From contig URGO01000039.1 of the NCBI GenBank assembly GCA_900547435.1, positions 1 to 21,893 of the forward strand: 21,893 nucleotides of DNA. The letters run 5' to 3'. The translations under genes and the position numbers were made by a program. The notes under the pieces are model-generated. The model was given only the letters and a program-made list of their open reading frames with translations, ran no database searches and was not told where the DNA came from. Shown here piece by piece: positions 15,271-21,893 of this stretch. This stretch comes from an uncultured Parabacteroides sp. (GTDB taxonomy: Bacteria; Bacteroidota; Bacteroidia; Bacteroidales; Tannerellaceae). How positions within the stretch are numbered: the first letter of the stretch is position 1; each line of letters opens with the position of its first letter.

Positions 15271-15948
15271 TCAATCCTTTTCCATCGACTTAGTATGCTT
15301 TAGCACCTCCGCGTCAATATAGAACACGGTCTCCTCGGCCAGATTACTGATATGATCCCCGGCACGTTCCATCTTGCGGAATACACCGGCCAGTTCCAGA
15401 CAAAGTTTGATAGATTCGGGATGCTCAGTAGCATATTCCGCCAAAATATCCACCGCCTCCCGATTCAGCTGGTCAAGCAATTCGTCTTCTTCAAAGACCG
15501 ATTTGGCCAGACCGATGTTCTGCTCGGACAAAGATTCGTGCGTGCGTGCGAACATACTCAAGACCTGAGTGCTCATTTCCTCTAAGCGGAGTTTCCGGAA
15601 CAACTCTTTATCTTCCTCCCGAAGCGGGCAACGTTGCACAAAACGGGCAATACTATCCGCATAATCCCCTATGCGCTCCAGATTATTGTTTATCTTGAGC
15701 ATAGCCAGGGCAAAACGCAAATCGATAGCCACCGGATTATATAAAGCGATAAAATCTTCGATATCGCTATCAATCTTTAATTCAAACGCATTCACACGTT
15801 TCTCACGGGTCATCACACGTTCGGCAAGTTCCAAATCAATATTTAAAACCGCGTTATAGGCATTATCCAACTGGTCATGCACCAGCAGCCACATATCGTT
15901 CACTTCTTTCTTTATCGCGATAAGTTCGTTTTCTACAAATTTTACCAT
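15271..15948 (-). CDS. phoU: Phosphate signalling protein PhoU
   Basis: The protein has 225 residues made of two PhoU three-helix repeats, the usual length. Each repeat shows the metal-binding signature: NNLERIGDYADSIA in the first, RKMERAGDHISNLAEE in the second. By family knowledge PhoU links the Pst transporter to the PhoR-PhoB two-component system and keeps the regulon off when phosphate is plentiful. It lies 97 bases after pstB and has its own perfect -7 element (16034-16041). Its leader carries an octamer array next to the ATG. No phoR or phoB lies in the window. Confidence 0.95.
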   Translation of the reverse strand: MVKFVENELIAIKKEVNDMWLLVHDQLDNAYNAVLNIDLELAERVMTREKRVNAFELKIDSDIEDFIALYNPVAIDLRFALAMLKINNNLERIGDYADSIARFVQRCPLREEDKELFRKLRLEEMSTQVLSMFARTHESLSEQNIGLAKSVFEEDELLDQLNREAVDILAEYATEHPESIKLCLELAGVFRKMERAGDHISNLAEETVFYIDAEVLKHTKSMEKD

Positions 15949-15949
15949 A

Positions 15950-16004
15950 ATTTTTAGTCTTTGAGTTTGTTAGTTTTAAAGTTCTTAAGTTTTTGAGTTT
16001 TTAG
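15950..16004 (-). repeat. Octamer tandem array in the phoU leader
   Basis: On the plus strand six 8-base units and one 7-base unit follow each other, nearly every one starting with T's and ending in AG (units at 15950, 15958, 15966, 15974, 15982, 15990, 15998). On the minus strand the units read CTnnnnnn, for example CTCAAAAA and CTTAAGAA. The array ends 2 bases before the phoU ATG. It makes an A-rich leader, and its outer end can pair with upstream sequence (AGTTTTTTAGT). Confidence 0.75.
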
Positions 16005-16033
16005 TCTATTCAACTCATAAACTAAAAAACTTA

Positions 16034-16041
16034 CAAAGTTA
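16034..16041 (-). promoter_or_regulatory. Promoter -7 element of phoU
   Basis: On the minus strand this reads TAACTTTG, an exact TAnnTTTG match, 86 bases before the phoU ATG and just after the pstB stop. It suggests phoU can be transcribed apart from pstSCAB. Confidence 0.6.
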
Positions 16042-16045
16042 CAAA

Positions 16046-16798
16046 TTATCCAAAACGCCCTGTAATATAGTTTTGTGTCGCTTCTTTTTCCGGATGCGTG
16101 AATATCTTCTTCGTTTCATCATATTCCACCATCTCCCCCAAATAAAAGAATGCAGTCTTATGGCTCACACGCGCCGCTTGTTGCATACTATGGGTCACTA
16201 TAACAATAGTAGTCTGCTCGCTCAACTCGCAAATCAACTCTTCAATCTTAGCGGTTGATATCGGATCAAGCGCCGAGGCCGGCTCATCCATCAACAATAC
16301 GGAAGGAGATACCGCCATCGCCCGGGCAATACACAAACGTTGTTGTTGTCCTCCGGAGAGTGCGTACGCTGATTCCTTCAACTTATCCTTCACTTCATTC
16401 CACAAAGCCGCACCTTTCAGAGCTGTTTCTACCCGCTCGGTAATAAAGTCCTTGTCTTTTATGCCATTCACACGCAAACCGTATGCCACATTCTCAAAGA
16501 TACTCTTCGGGAAAGGATTCGGACGTTGGAACACCATACCTACATTTTTACGTAACACATCCACATCAACAGACTTATCATAAATATTCTGCCCATCGAT
16601 TTCGATGCTTCCCTCCAGCCGTGTGCCCGGAATCAAGTCGTTCATCCGATTAAACAAACGTAGGAAAGTAGACTTTCCACATCCCGAAGGACCGATAAAA
16701 GCAACCACTTCGCGTTCTGGAATCGTCAAGCTGATATTCTTCAAGGCATGAAAATCGCCATAATAGAAATCTACATTCTTTGCTTCAATCTTATTCAT
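16046..16798 (-). CDS. pstB: Phosphate ABC transporter ATP-binding protein
   Basis: The protein has 250 residues, the usual PstB size. The ABC motifs are complete: Walker A GPSGCGKST (36-44), Q-loop FQRPNPFPKS, which is the PstB-type sequence, signature LSGGQQQRLCIARA, Walker B VLLMDEPASALD and the switch His in IVTHSMQQA. As a dimer it powers the PstC/PstA channel from the cytoplasmic side. It begins 14 bases after pstA. Confidence 0.97.
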   Translation of the reverse strand: MNKIEAKNVDFYYGDFHALKNISLTIPEREVVAFIGPSGCGKSTFLRLFNRMNDLIPGTRLEGSIEIDGQNIYDKSVDVDVLRKNVGMVFQRPNPFPKSIFENVAYGLRVNGIKDKDFITERVETALKGAALWNEVKDKLKESAYALSGGQQQRLCIARAMAVSPSVLLMDEPASALDPISTAKIEELICELSEQTTIVIVTHSMQQAARVSHKTAFFYLGEMVEYDETKKIFTHPEKEATQNYITGRFG

Positions 16799-16812
16799 AT
16801 ACCATGTTCTTA

Positions 16813-17688
16813 TTAGCGAGTTTTTTGAACGAAGAACCGACGGATAAAGTTAGCCGTCAAGTTCATGAGCAATACAATTACAATCAATACAAATGCCGTG
16901 CCATAAGCAATCGGGAGCTGAGCTTCGATATCTGTCCCGCTGGTTGCAACCACATACAAATGATAAGGCAAAGCCATGCATTGGTCGAAAATGCTTTGGG
17001 GCAAATGCGGTAAGAAATAGGCCGCACAAGTAAACAAAATCGGAGCTGTCTCGCCCGAAACTCTACCCAAAGAAAGAATCAATCCGGTGATAACACGAGG
17101 CATTGCGCTTGGAAGCAGCACCTTCCAAATGGTCTGTGCTTTGGTTGCACCCAGTGCCTGACTCCCTTCACGAAAACTATTCGGAATATCTTTAAATGCC
17201 TCTTCTGTTGTACGGATAACAATCGGCAAGGCCAAGAGTCCCAATGTCAGAGAGCCGGCAATGATACTATCGCCAAACTCCATGTAATTGACAAAGAAAG
17301 CCATACCGAACAGACCGAACACAATAGAGGGAATACCAGCCAGATTATTGGTCATCATCCGAATAAAATTAACCAACTTCCCTTTAGGCGCATATTCATT
17401 CATATAAATACCGCTGATAACTCCTATCGGGAAAGAGAAGATAGCACTTCCCAGCATCAAGCAACACGTTCCGACTATGGCCGGCCAGATTCCCCCTTTG
17501 GTCATACCGTCCGCCGGAGCTTCCGTGATAAACTCCCAGCTGATTGTATGGAAACCTTTCACCAAAATAAATCCTAAGATGCAGAATAATATCACCGCGA
17601 TGCTATAACTGAACAGACGAAAGATGGTGAACATCACAGACTGCACAAAATGCTTTTTCTTATTGTATTTGTTATATTGCGTATCCAT
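16813..17688 (-). CDS. pstA: Phosphate ABC transporter permease PstA
   Basis: The protein has 291 residues with about six membrane segments. It is one of the two channel subunits of the phosphate importer. Family features include GGIWPAIVGTCCLMLGSAIF, IYMNEYAP, NLAGIPSIVFGLFG, and the EAA loop that docks PstB (FREGSQALGATKAQTIWKVLLP). It begins 5 bases after the pstC stop. The C-terminus is short and basic (RRFFVQKTR). Confidence 0.95.
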   Translation of the reverse strand: MDTQYNKYNKKKHFVQSVMFTIFRLFSYSIAVILFCILGFILVKGFHTISWEFITEAPADGMTKGGIWPAIVGTCCLMLGSAIFSFPIGVISGIYMNEYAPKGKLVNFIRMMTNNLAGIPSIVFGLFGMAFFVNYMEFGDSIIAGSLTLGLLALPIVIRTTEEAFKDIPNSFREGSQALGATKAQTIWKVLLPSAMPRVITGLILSLGRVSGETAPILFTCAAYFLPHLPQSIFDQCMALPYHLYVVATSGTDIEAQLPIAYGTAFVLIVIVLLMNLTANFIRRFFVQKTR

Positions 17689-17693
17689 ATAAC

Positions 17694-18887
17694 TTATTTC
17701 CGGAATTTATTGCGGGCCGAAACAACTTCGACGCACATATTAATAATTAATGTAATGAAGAACAAAATCACACCCAACAGGAACAGAGCCTGATAATGCG
17801 AACCACCTGTCGGTGCCTCACCCAATTCCGCTGCAATCGTGGCCGGAATCGTTCGCAAAGGCTCTAAAATAGAGGTTGGTATCACAGCCGCATTTCCAGT
17901 TACCATCAGAACCGCCATCGTCTCGCCAATAGCCCGTCCGATACCTAACACGACACCGGAAGTAATACCTGATATGGAAAAAGGAATCACCACTTTATAG
18001 ATGGTCTGCCATTGAGACGCTCCTAAAGCCAAACTTGCCTCACGCATATTTTGCGGACAACTGCGCATGGCGTCTTCCGCTACAGCTATAATGGTCGGCA
18101 ATGCCATAATGGCCAATACGATACTTCCCGCCAAACCAGACTCACCTACCGGCAAATCGAAGGTTTGTTGCAAAAGAGGAACAATAACCGCCAAGCCGAA
18201 AAAGCCATACACCACCGATGGAATACCATTCAGCAATTCAATCATCGGCTTCAACACTTTATGAACTTTAGGATTGGCAATCTCAGACATATAAATGGAA
18301 ACGGCCAGGCCAAAAGGCAAAGCTATCAAAATAGCGAAGAAACTCACCCATAAGGTACCGCTTACCAACGGCAGGATACCAAATATCGGAGAAGGTGTAG
18401 CCGTCGGAAACCATTCCGCGCCCAGCAATACATCCTTAACCGGAATGGTATGATCCGGAATTAGAAAAACATCCGGTTGTCCTTCTATCAACATCGTAGG
18501 AATAAAAGCCACAATGCCCGGAGTCCGATGAATGATATCCGCTATTTTATCGCCCGCCAATTCATACTCGGCCCCCAATTCTTCTTCCGAATAATACCGG
18601 GTCAAGTCCTCCAGACGAAAAGTTTCTACCGGAAGGTCTTTGCCATTTATCTCTTTCCAATTCGTAATCTCCTCATCAAACAACAACTTAATCTGATGTG
18701 CGCTGAGCCCTTCTACCGGATTGTCCTTATTTAATGCCAGCACATAACCGTCTTCTACTATATTATTCTTAAACAAACCTACCGCTTCCGTAAAAAGGAA
18801 CCCGATAATCAGCAATATAACGACACTTGTCGTAAATCCGCTGACGGTAAACACATATTTGGCAATAATGTCTATGATACGTTTCAT
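17694..18887 (-). CDS. pstC: Phosphate ABC transporter permease PstC with a PstS-like periplasmic insert
   Basis: The protein has 397 residues, about 80-100 more than E. coli PstC. After the first membrane segment (about 14-36) there is a periplasmic stretch to about 170. The usual core follows: IFGILPLVSGTLWVS, IYMSEIA, LNGIPSVVYGFFG and the PstB-docking loop REASLALGASQWQTIYKVVIP. The insert at 48-134 resembles the downstream half of the neighbouring PstS: both carry DNPV, then L, Q and F at matching places, then ITNWKE, G and D. By hand I count 15 of 32 identical over the best part, and TPGIVAFI also matches TKGAIGYV. The phosphate-binding RETSSGTY of PstS is missing (RLEDLTRYY), so the insert probably does not bind phosphate the same way. 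Confidence 0.93.
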   Translation of the reverse strand: MKRIIDIIAKYVFTVSGFTTSVVILLIIGFLFTEAVGLFKNNIVEDGYVLALNKDNPVEGLSAHQIKLLFDEEITNWKEINGKDLPVETFRLEDLTRYYSEEELGAEYELAGDKIADIIHRTPGIVAFIPTMLIEGQPDVFLIPDHTIPVKDVLLGAEWFPTATPSPIFGILPLVSGTLWVSFFAILIALPFGLAVSIYMSEIANPKVHKVLKPMIELLNGIPSVVYGFFGLAVIVPLLQQTFDLPVGESGLAGSIVLAIMALPTIIAVAEDAMRSCPQNMREASLALGASQWQTIYKVVIPFSISGITSGVVLGIGRAIGETMAVLMVTGNAAVIPTSILEPLRTIPATIAAELGEAPTGGSHYQALFLLGVILFFITLIINMCVEVVSARNKFRK

Positions 18888-18908
18888 ATATTATATATAA
18901 TGTATGGG

Positions 18909-19724
18909 TTAGTCTGGAATAAAACCTAAATCCAACGTAATCTTCCTTCCCGTTTCAGAACCGATATAACGGATAAAATCCGCCACAACATCCGCTTTAC
19001 TCCGGTCAAAATAATAATATAAAGGACGGACTATCGGGTAAGTCTTGTTTATACCATTCTCAATAGAAGGATAAACGTAATTTTTGCCTCCGTCATACGA
19101 CACTTTCAAGGCTTTCACATAAGTGTTCAGGTAAGCCAATCCTACATATCCTATTGCGCCTTTCGTCTGACGGACCGATTGGATGATGGCCCCCGTAGCT
19201 GGCATAGAAAGAATACTGCTCATATAATTTTTATTTTCCAATACGCTTTCCTTGAAAAACTCATAAGTACCGGAAGAGGTCTCACGCGAATAAACTACAA
19301 TTTTGCGATCTTCGCCTCCTACCTCCTTCCAGTTGGTAATCTTCCCCCGGAAAATGCCTTCCAACTGCTCACGGGTAAGTTGTTGTACCGGATTGTCCGG
19401 ATGAACGATAACGGCTAATGCGTCATACGCCACAATTACTTCATCGGCTTCTTGTTTAGCTTTTTTCAGCTTCATCTTCTCGCTGAACTTAATACGACGG
19501 GAAGCCATTGCAATATCAGTCGTTCCTTCCAATAAAGCCGAGATTCCGACTCCGCTCCCCCCTCCCGTAACCGTTATTGACGCTTCGGGATGAGCATTCA
19601 TATAAGCCTCGGAAAGACTTTGCGTCAAAGGCAATACCGTATCGCTTCCTTTGATTCGCTGGCCAAAACACTCTATTGCTGATAAACAAAGCAGTATCGC
19701 CAGCGGATAAATTCTTTTATTCAT
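18909..19724 (-). CDS. pstS: Phosphate-binding protein PstS
   Basis: The protein has 271 residues. A signal peptide (MNKRIYPLAILLCLSAIECF, cleavage near FGQ) exports it. The Cys at 19 is preceded by Glu, so it is not a standard lipobox. Phosphate-contacting loops are GSDTVLPL (26-33), GGGSGVGI (54-61) and SRETSSGTYEFF (146-157). It captures phosphate in the periplasm and hands it to PstC/PstA. It is first in the operon, 21 bases before pstC, behind a promoter with a spaced direct repeat. Confidence 0.95.
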   Translation of the reverse strand: MNKRIYPLAILLCLSAIECFGQRIKGSDTVLPLTQSLSEAYMNAHPEASITVTGGGSGVGISALLEGTTDIAMASRRIKFSEKMKLKKAKQEADEVIVAYDALAVIVHPDNPVQQLTREQLEGIFRGKITNWKEVGGEDRKIVVYSRETSSGTYEFFKESVLENKNYMSSILSMPATGAIIQSVRQTKGAIGYVGLAYLNTYVKALKVSYDGGKNYVYPSIENGINKTYPIVRPLYYYFDRSKADVVADFIRYIGSETGRKITLDLGFIPD

Positions 19725-19761
19725 TGCATATATTGTTTGTCATTGCTCTTCTTTTCCGGTG

Positions 19762-19788
19762 CTAAAGTACAATATAACTGCAATATAA
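19762..19788 (-). promoter_or_regulatory. pst promoter with Pho box-like direct repeat
   Basis: On the minus strand TTATATTG occurs twice (19788-19781 and 19777-19770) with a 3-base spacer, a period of 11 bp. The next element, TACTTTAG (19769-19762), is one mismatch from TAnnTTTG. Pho boxes of E. coli and Bacillus are also direct repeats with an 11-bp period, so this is a candidate PhoB operator in the -33 region. The sequence itself does not match the E. coli box. Confidence 0.45.
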
Positions 19789-19811
19789 GACATTACATTT
19801 CTATGACAATC

Positions 19812-21077
19812 CTATTGAATTAATGTTTCAATAACAGCAGCCCCTAAAAAGAAAAGCAAGAATAAAAGAGTAAACAACAACCACCTGGCTTTCCGGCCTT
19901 TTATATATAAGGTAAAAAAGGACAAAGACGCATAGAGGAACCCAAGCATCAACGGTGTAAACGGGACGTATGCTGCTATTGCCGGAATGCGTCCCAGCCG
20001 GTCTATGAAAAGACAAAAAGATGAGGTCAGCAACTCCACGATGGAAGCAAGCATTTCCCAATTCCATCCCATGGCAGACAAGAGCATCCACAACAATGCC
20101 GCCGGTATCAATAACGTAGAAAGGAACGTTACGGGAAGGGCCGTCAGCAATGCCACCGAGGATACCGACCCAAAATAATAAAAACAAAGCGGGAGCGTAT
20201 AAATCTGGGCCGCAAGACTAATTGCGAACCAATCCCATAGGGTTTGAATCCACGGATTACGCAATACAAACCATGTCCGAATCCGTTTATAAAAGAACAG
20301 AATGGAGAGTACGGCTATAAAGCTCAACTCAAATCCGATATCAAACAGATAAAACGGATTATAGACCAACATACAAAAGGCCGTGGCCGCCCAGGTATTG
20401 TAGGAATCCGTGCGCCTACGTAACAAACGCCCTAAAAGATAGAAAGAGAGCATCAGGGCCGAACGGATGGCCGGAGCCGCCAGACCCGTCATCCCTGAAA
20501 AAAGCCAGATAGCCACCAGCAAAATACCATATTTCAAATAACGTATCCGGGATTTTTCCGAAAGGAAAAACAAACAATGCCGCACAAAAACATAGACAAC
20601 CGCCACATGAAAGCCGCTGACCGACAAGATATGCGCCGCACCTGACAACGTAAAACGTTGGCGGACCGTCCAATCCATTTGCTGACGATACCCCAAGGTC
20701 AGTGTGGCCAGCACGCTTTTATCCGAATCCGACAAGTCCAATCTGTCTATCGTCTGGAGAAGTTTGAATTGCCAGGCCTCACAATACACTTGCCAAATGG
20801 GAATATCCGCCGATGGAAGATATCGGAGCCGGAAACTTGTATAAGCTATCGCAAGCAACAAGAAAAGCACACCGAATGCCATGCCCCACGAATGGCGGTT
20901 CGCATAAAGCGGATAATCGTTTGCACCCCTCCCGCCTCCTATCACCAGCAAAAGCAAGAGGAGGAACAAAACGCCGCACATCATCCACGAACCCGGCCAA
21001 TAAACCGCCCAGCAAATGCCTATCACCCATATAAAAAGCGGCCTGACAAAAGGTCGCTTTCCTAATTCTTTTGTCAT
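19812..21077 (-). CDS. comEC: Shortened ComEC/Rec2 family protein (competence membrane domain only)
   Basis: The protein has 421 residues against about 650-800 for full ComEC. It has short N-terminal membrane segments, then directly the competence domain: LATLTLGYRQQMD, SGAAHILSVSGFHVAVVYVFV (the ComEC signature), GLAAPAIRSALMLSFYLLG and NPFYLFDIGFELSFIAVLSILF. It ends in further membrane helices. The N-terminal OB-fold (DUF4131) and the C-terminal metallo-beta-lactamase nuclease domain of the classic protein are missing, and the frame ends cleanly with a normal membrane tail. The family role is passage of single-stranded DNA across the inner membrane. Whether this version still does so is open. 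It starts 24 bases after rpe, so the two should be cotranscribed. Confidence 0.88.
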   Translation of the reverse strand: MTKELGKRPFVRPLFIWVIGICWAVYWPGSWMMCGVLFLLLLLLVIGGGRGANDYPLYANRHSWGMAFGVLFLLLAIAYTSFRLRYLPSADIPIWQVYCEAWQFKLLQTIDRLDLSDSDKSVLATLTLGYRQQMDWTVRQRFTLSGAAHILSVSGFHVAVVYVFVRHCLFFLSEKSRIRYLKYGILLVAIWLFSGMTGLAAPAIRSALMLSFYLLGRLLRRRTDSYNTWAATAFCMLVYNPFYLFDIGFELSFIAVLSILFFYKRIRTWFVLRNPWIQTLWDWFAISLAAQIYTLPLCFYYFGSVSSVALLTALPVTFLSTLLIPAALLWMLLSAMGWNWEMLASIVELLTSSFCLFIDRLGRIPAIAAYVPFTPLMLGFLYASLSFFTLYIKGRKARWLLFTLLFLLFFLGAAVIETLIQ

Positions 21078-21101
21078 AGTTGAAGGTTGGTTTTATTATT
21101 T

Positions 21102-21752
21102 TTATAACGCTTTCAAATCTTGAATGACTTGTAAAGGATTTTCGGCTTTAAAGACAAAACTTCCGGCCACCAGCACATCGGCTCCGGCATCTACAAGGCG
21201 TTTTCCGGTTTCCAAGTTTACCCCTCCGTCTATCTCTATCAGCGTCTGAAGACCTTTCCGGTCAATCATCTCGCGCAACTGGCGGGTCTTTTCCACCGAA
21301 TGCTCAATAAACTTCTGTCCTCCGTAACCCGGATTGACCGACATCAGCAACACCATGTCCACATCCTGAATAATGTCCTCCAACAAACAGACCGGCGTAT
21401 GCGGGTTCAGCGTAACACCGGCTTTCATTCCGGCCTCCTTGATTCCTGCAATCGTGCGATGCAAATGCGTACATGCCTCATAATGCACATTCATCATGTA
21501 AGCACCGGTAGCGGCAACTTCTTTAATGAACTTTTGCGGTTCGACAATCATCAGATGTACATCCATCGGCTTTTGGCATATATTTTTTAATCCTTCCAAA
21601 ACGGGGAATCCGAACGAAATGTTCGGCACGAAGACGCCATCCATTATATCCAAATGCAACCAGTCGGCCTCACTCTGGTTGATCATTTCCACATCGCGTT
21701 GCAAATTCATAAAGTCTGCCGATAACAACGACGGAGCTATCAAGTGTTTCAT
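21102..21752 (-). CDS. rpe: Ribulose-phosphate 3-epimerase
   Basis: The protein has 216 residues. It interconverts ribulose-5-phosphate and xylulose-5-phosphate in the pentose phosphate pathway. Metal ligands are in LHLDIMDG (His 33, Asp 35), DVHLMI (His about 66) and IEIDGGV (Asp about 176). SVNPGYGGQ is the phosphate-binding loop, and VAGSFVF closes the barrel. The start is the ATG at 21752 (MKHLIAPSLLSADF); a TTG two codons earlier is in frame but not needed. A -7 element lies 22 bases upstream. Confidence 0.97.
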   Translation of the reverse strand: MKHLIAPSLLSADFMNLQRDVEMINQSEADWLHLDIMDGVFVPNISFGFPVLEGLKNICQKPMDVHLMIVEPQKFIKEVAATGAYMMNVHYEACTHLHRTIAGIKEAGMKAGVTLNPHTPVCLLEDIIQDVDMVLLMSVNPGYGGQKFIEHSVEKTRQLREMIDRKGLQTLIEIDGGVNLETGKRLVDAGADVLVAGSFVFKAENPLQVIQDLKAL

Positions 21753-21773
21753 AACCAATTCCTATTTTTGTGA

Positions 21774-21781
21774 CAAATATA
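21774..21781 (-). promoter_or_regulatory. Promoter -7 element of rpe-comEC
   Basis: On the minus strand this reads TATATTTG, an exact TAnnTTTG match. It lies directly behind the tRNA terminator and 22 bases before the rpe ATG, so the leader is short. Confidence 0.6.
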
Positions 21782-21784
21782 AAC

Positions 21785-21815
21785 AAAAAAGAGGAAACCG
21801 CAAATAGTTTCCTCT
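21785..21815 (-). terminator. Terminator of the tRNA-Pro transcript
   Basis: On the minus strand AGAGGAAAC pairs with GTTTCCTCT (9 bp, 8-base loop; plus coordinates 21807-21815 and 21790-21798) and continues into a T6 run. It lies 5 bases after the tRNA 3' end. Confidence 0.9.
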
Positions 21816-21819
21816 CTTG

Positions 21820-21893
21820 TCGGGGTACCAGGATTCGAACCTGGGACCCCCTGCTCCCAAAGCAGGTGCGCTAACCGGACTGCGCTACACCCC
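21820..21893 (-). tRNA. tRNA-Pro (anticodon UGG), 5' base outside the window
   Basis: The minus strand folds as a full cloverleaf: acceptor (C)GGGGTG with TACCCCG and discriminator A at 21820, anticodon stem CCTGC/GCAGG with loop TTTGGGA (anticodon TGG), and T arm GGTTCGAATCC. The first base, C1, would be at 21894, one base past the window. The CCA tail is not encoded. Confidence 0.95.

Noticed and set aside
18890..18901. ATTATATATAAT palindrome between pstC and pstS
   Set aside because: It is a low-complexity AT run in a 21-bp intergenic gap inside an operon; symmetry is expected by chance.
21753..21758. TTG start for rpe two codons upstream
   Set aside because: The ATG at 21752 fits the family N-terminus, and TTG starts are less likely.

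Overview
The window looks like a chromosomal stretch of a member of the Bacteroidales (Bacteroides, Phocaeicola or Parabacteroides type). The grounds are a type III glutamine synthetase, a fused ResB/CcsA cytochrome c assembly protein, a DUF4827 lipoprotein, the pyrB-pyrI pair, the near absence of Shine-Dalgarno sequences, and many promoters carrying the Bacteroides -7 element TAnnTTTG. I see no phage, transposase, CRISPR array or resistance gene. The content is housekeeping and nutrient acquisition.

Layout. (1) Positions 2-1348 (+) hold the C-terminal end of an AddB-like helicase/nuclease cut by the window edge. (2) Positions 4054-1367 (-) are a tight operon: pyrB, pyrI, a flavin reductase-like protein and an outer-membrane beta-barrel protein. 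(3) Positions 4055-4442 are a divergent intergenic region with both promoters and a 22-bp-period repeat. (4) Positions 4443-9087 (+) are an ammonium operon: outer-membrane protein, P-II protein, Amt transporter and GSIII, closed by a strong terminator. It would bring ammonium in and fix it as glutamine, with P-II as the sensor. (5) Positions 9321-11801 (+) hold the fused ccsBA gene, convergent with the next block and sharing a bidirectional terminator with it. (6) Positions 15058-11856 (-) hold nrnA-like DHH phosphoesterase, DUF4827 lipoprotein, glmM and a tiny hydrophobic ORF just after glmM. (7) Positions 19724-15271 (-) are the phosphate uptake locus pstS-pstC-pstA-pstB-phoU, in which phoU has its own promoter. 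(8) Positions 21752-19812 (-) are rpe and a shortened comEC. (9) A tRNA-Pro(UGG) at the right edge is followed by its own terminator.

The most interesting observations are: a 22-bp-period repeat family (core TAGGCAT(A/G)AA) in two intergenic regions 11 kb apart, each just upstream of a promoter; a PstS-like segment embedded in the periplasmic loop of PstC; an unreported-looking 23-codon hydrophobic ORF between glmM and its terminator; an octamer array abutting the phoU start codon; a pair of 11-bp-spaced direct repeats at the pstS promoter that resembles a Pho box; a ComEC that lacks both the OB-fold and the metallo-beta-lactamase part; and a P-II protein with altered 2-oxoglutarate ligands. 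I do not see one clear new multi-gene system. All functional calls come from reading motifs, without database searches.
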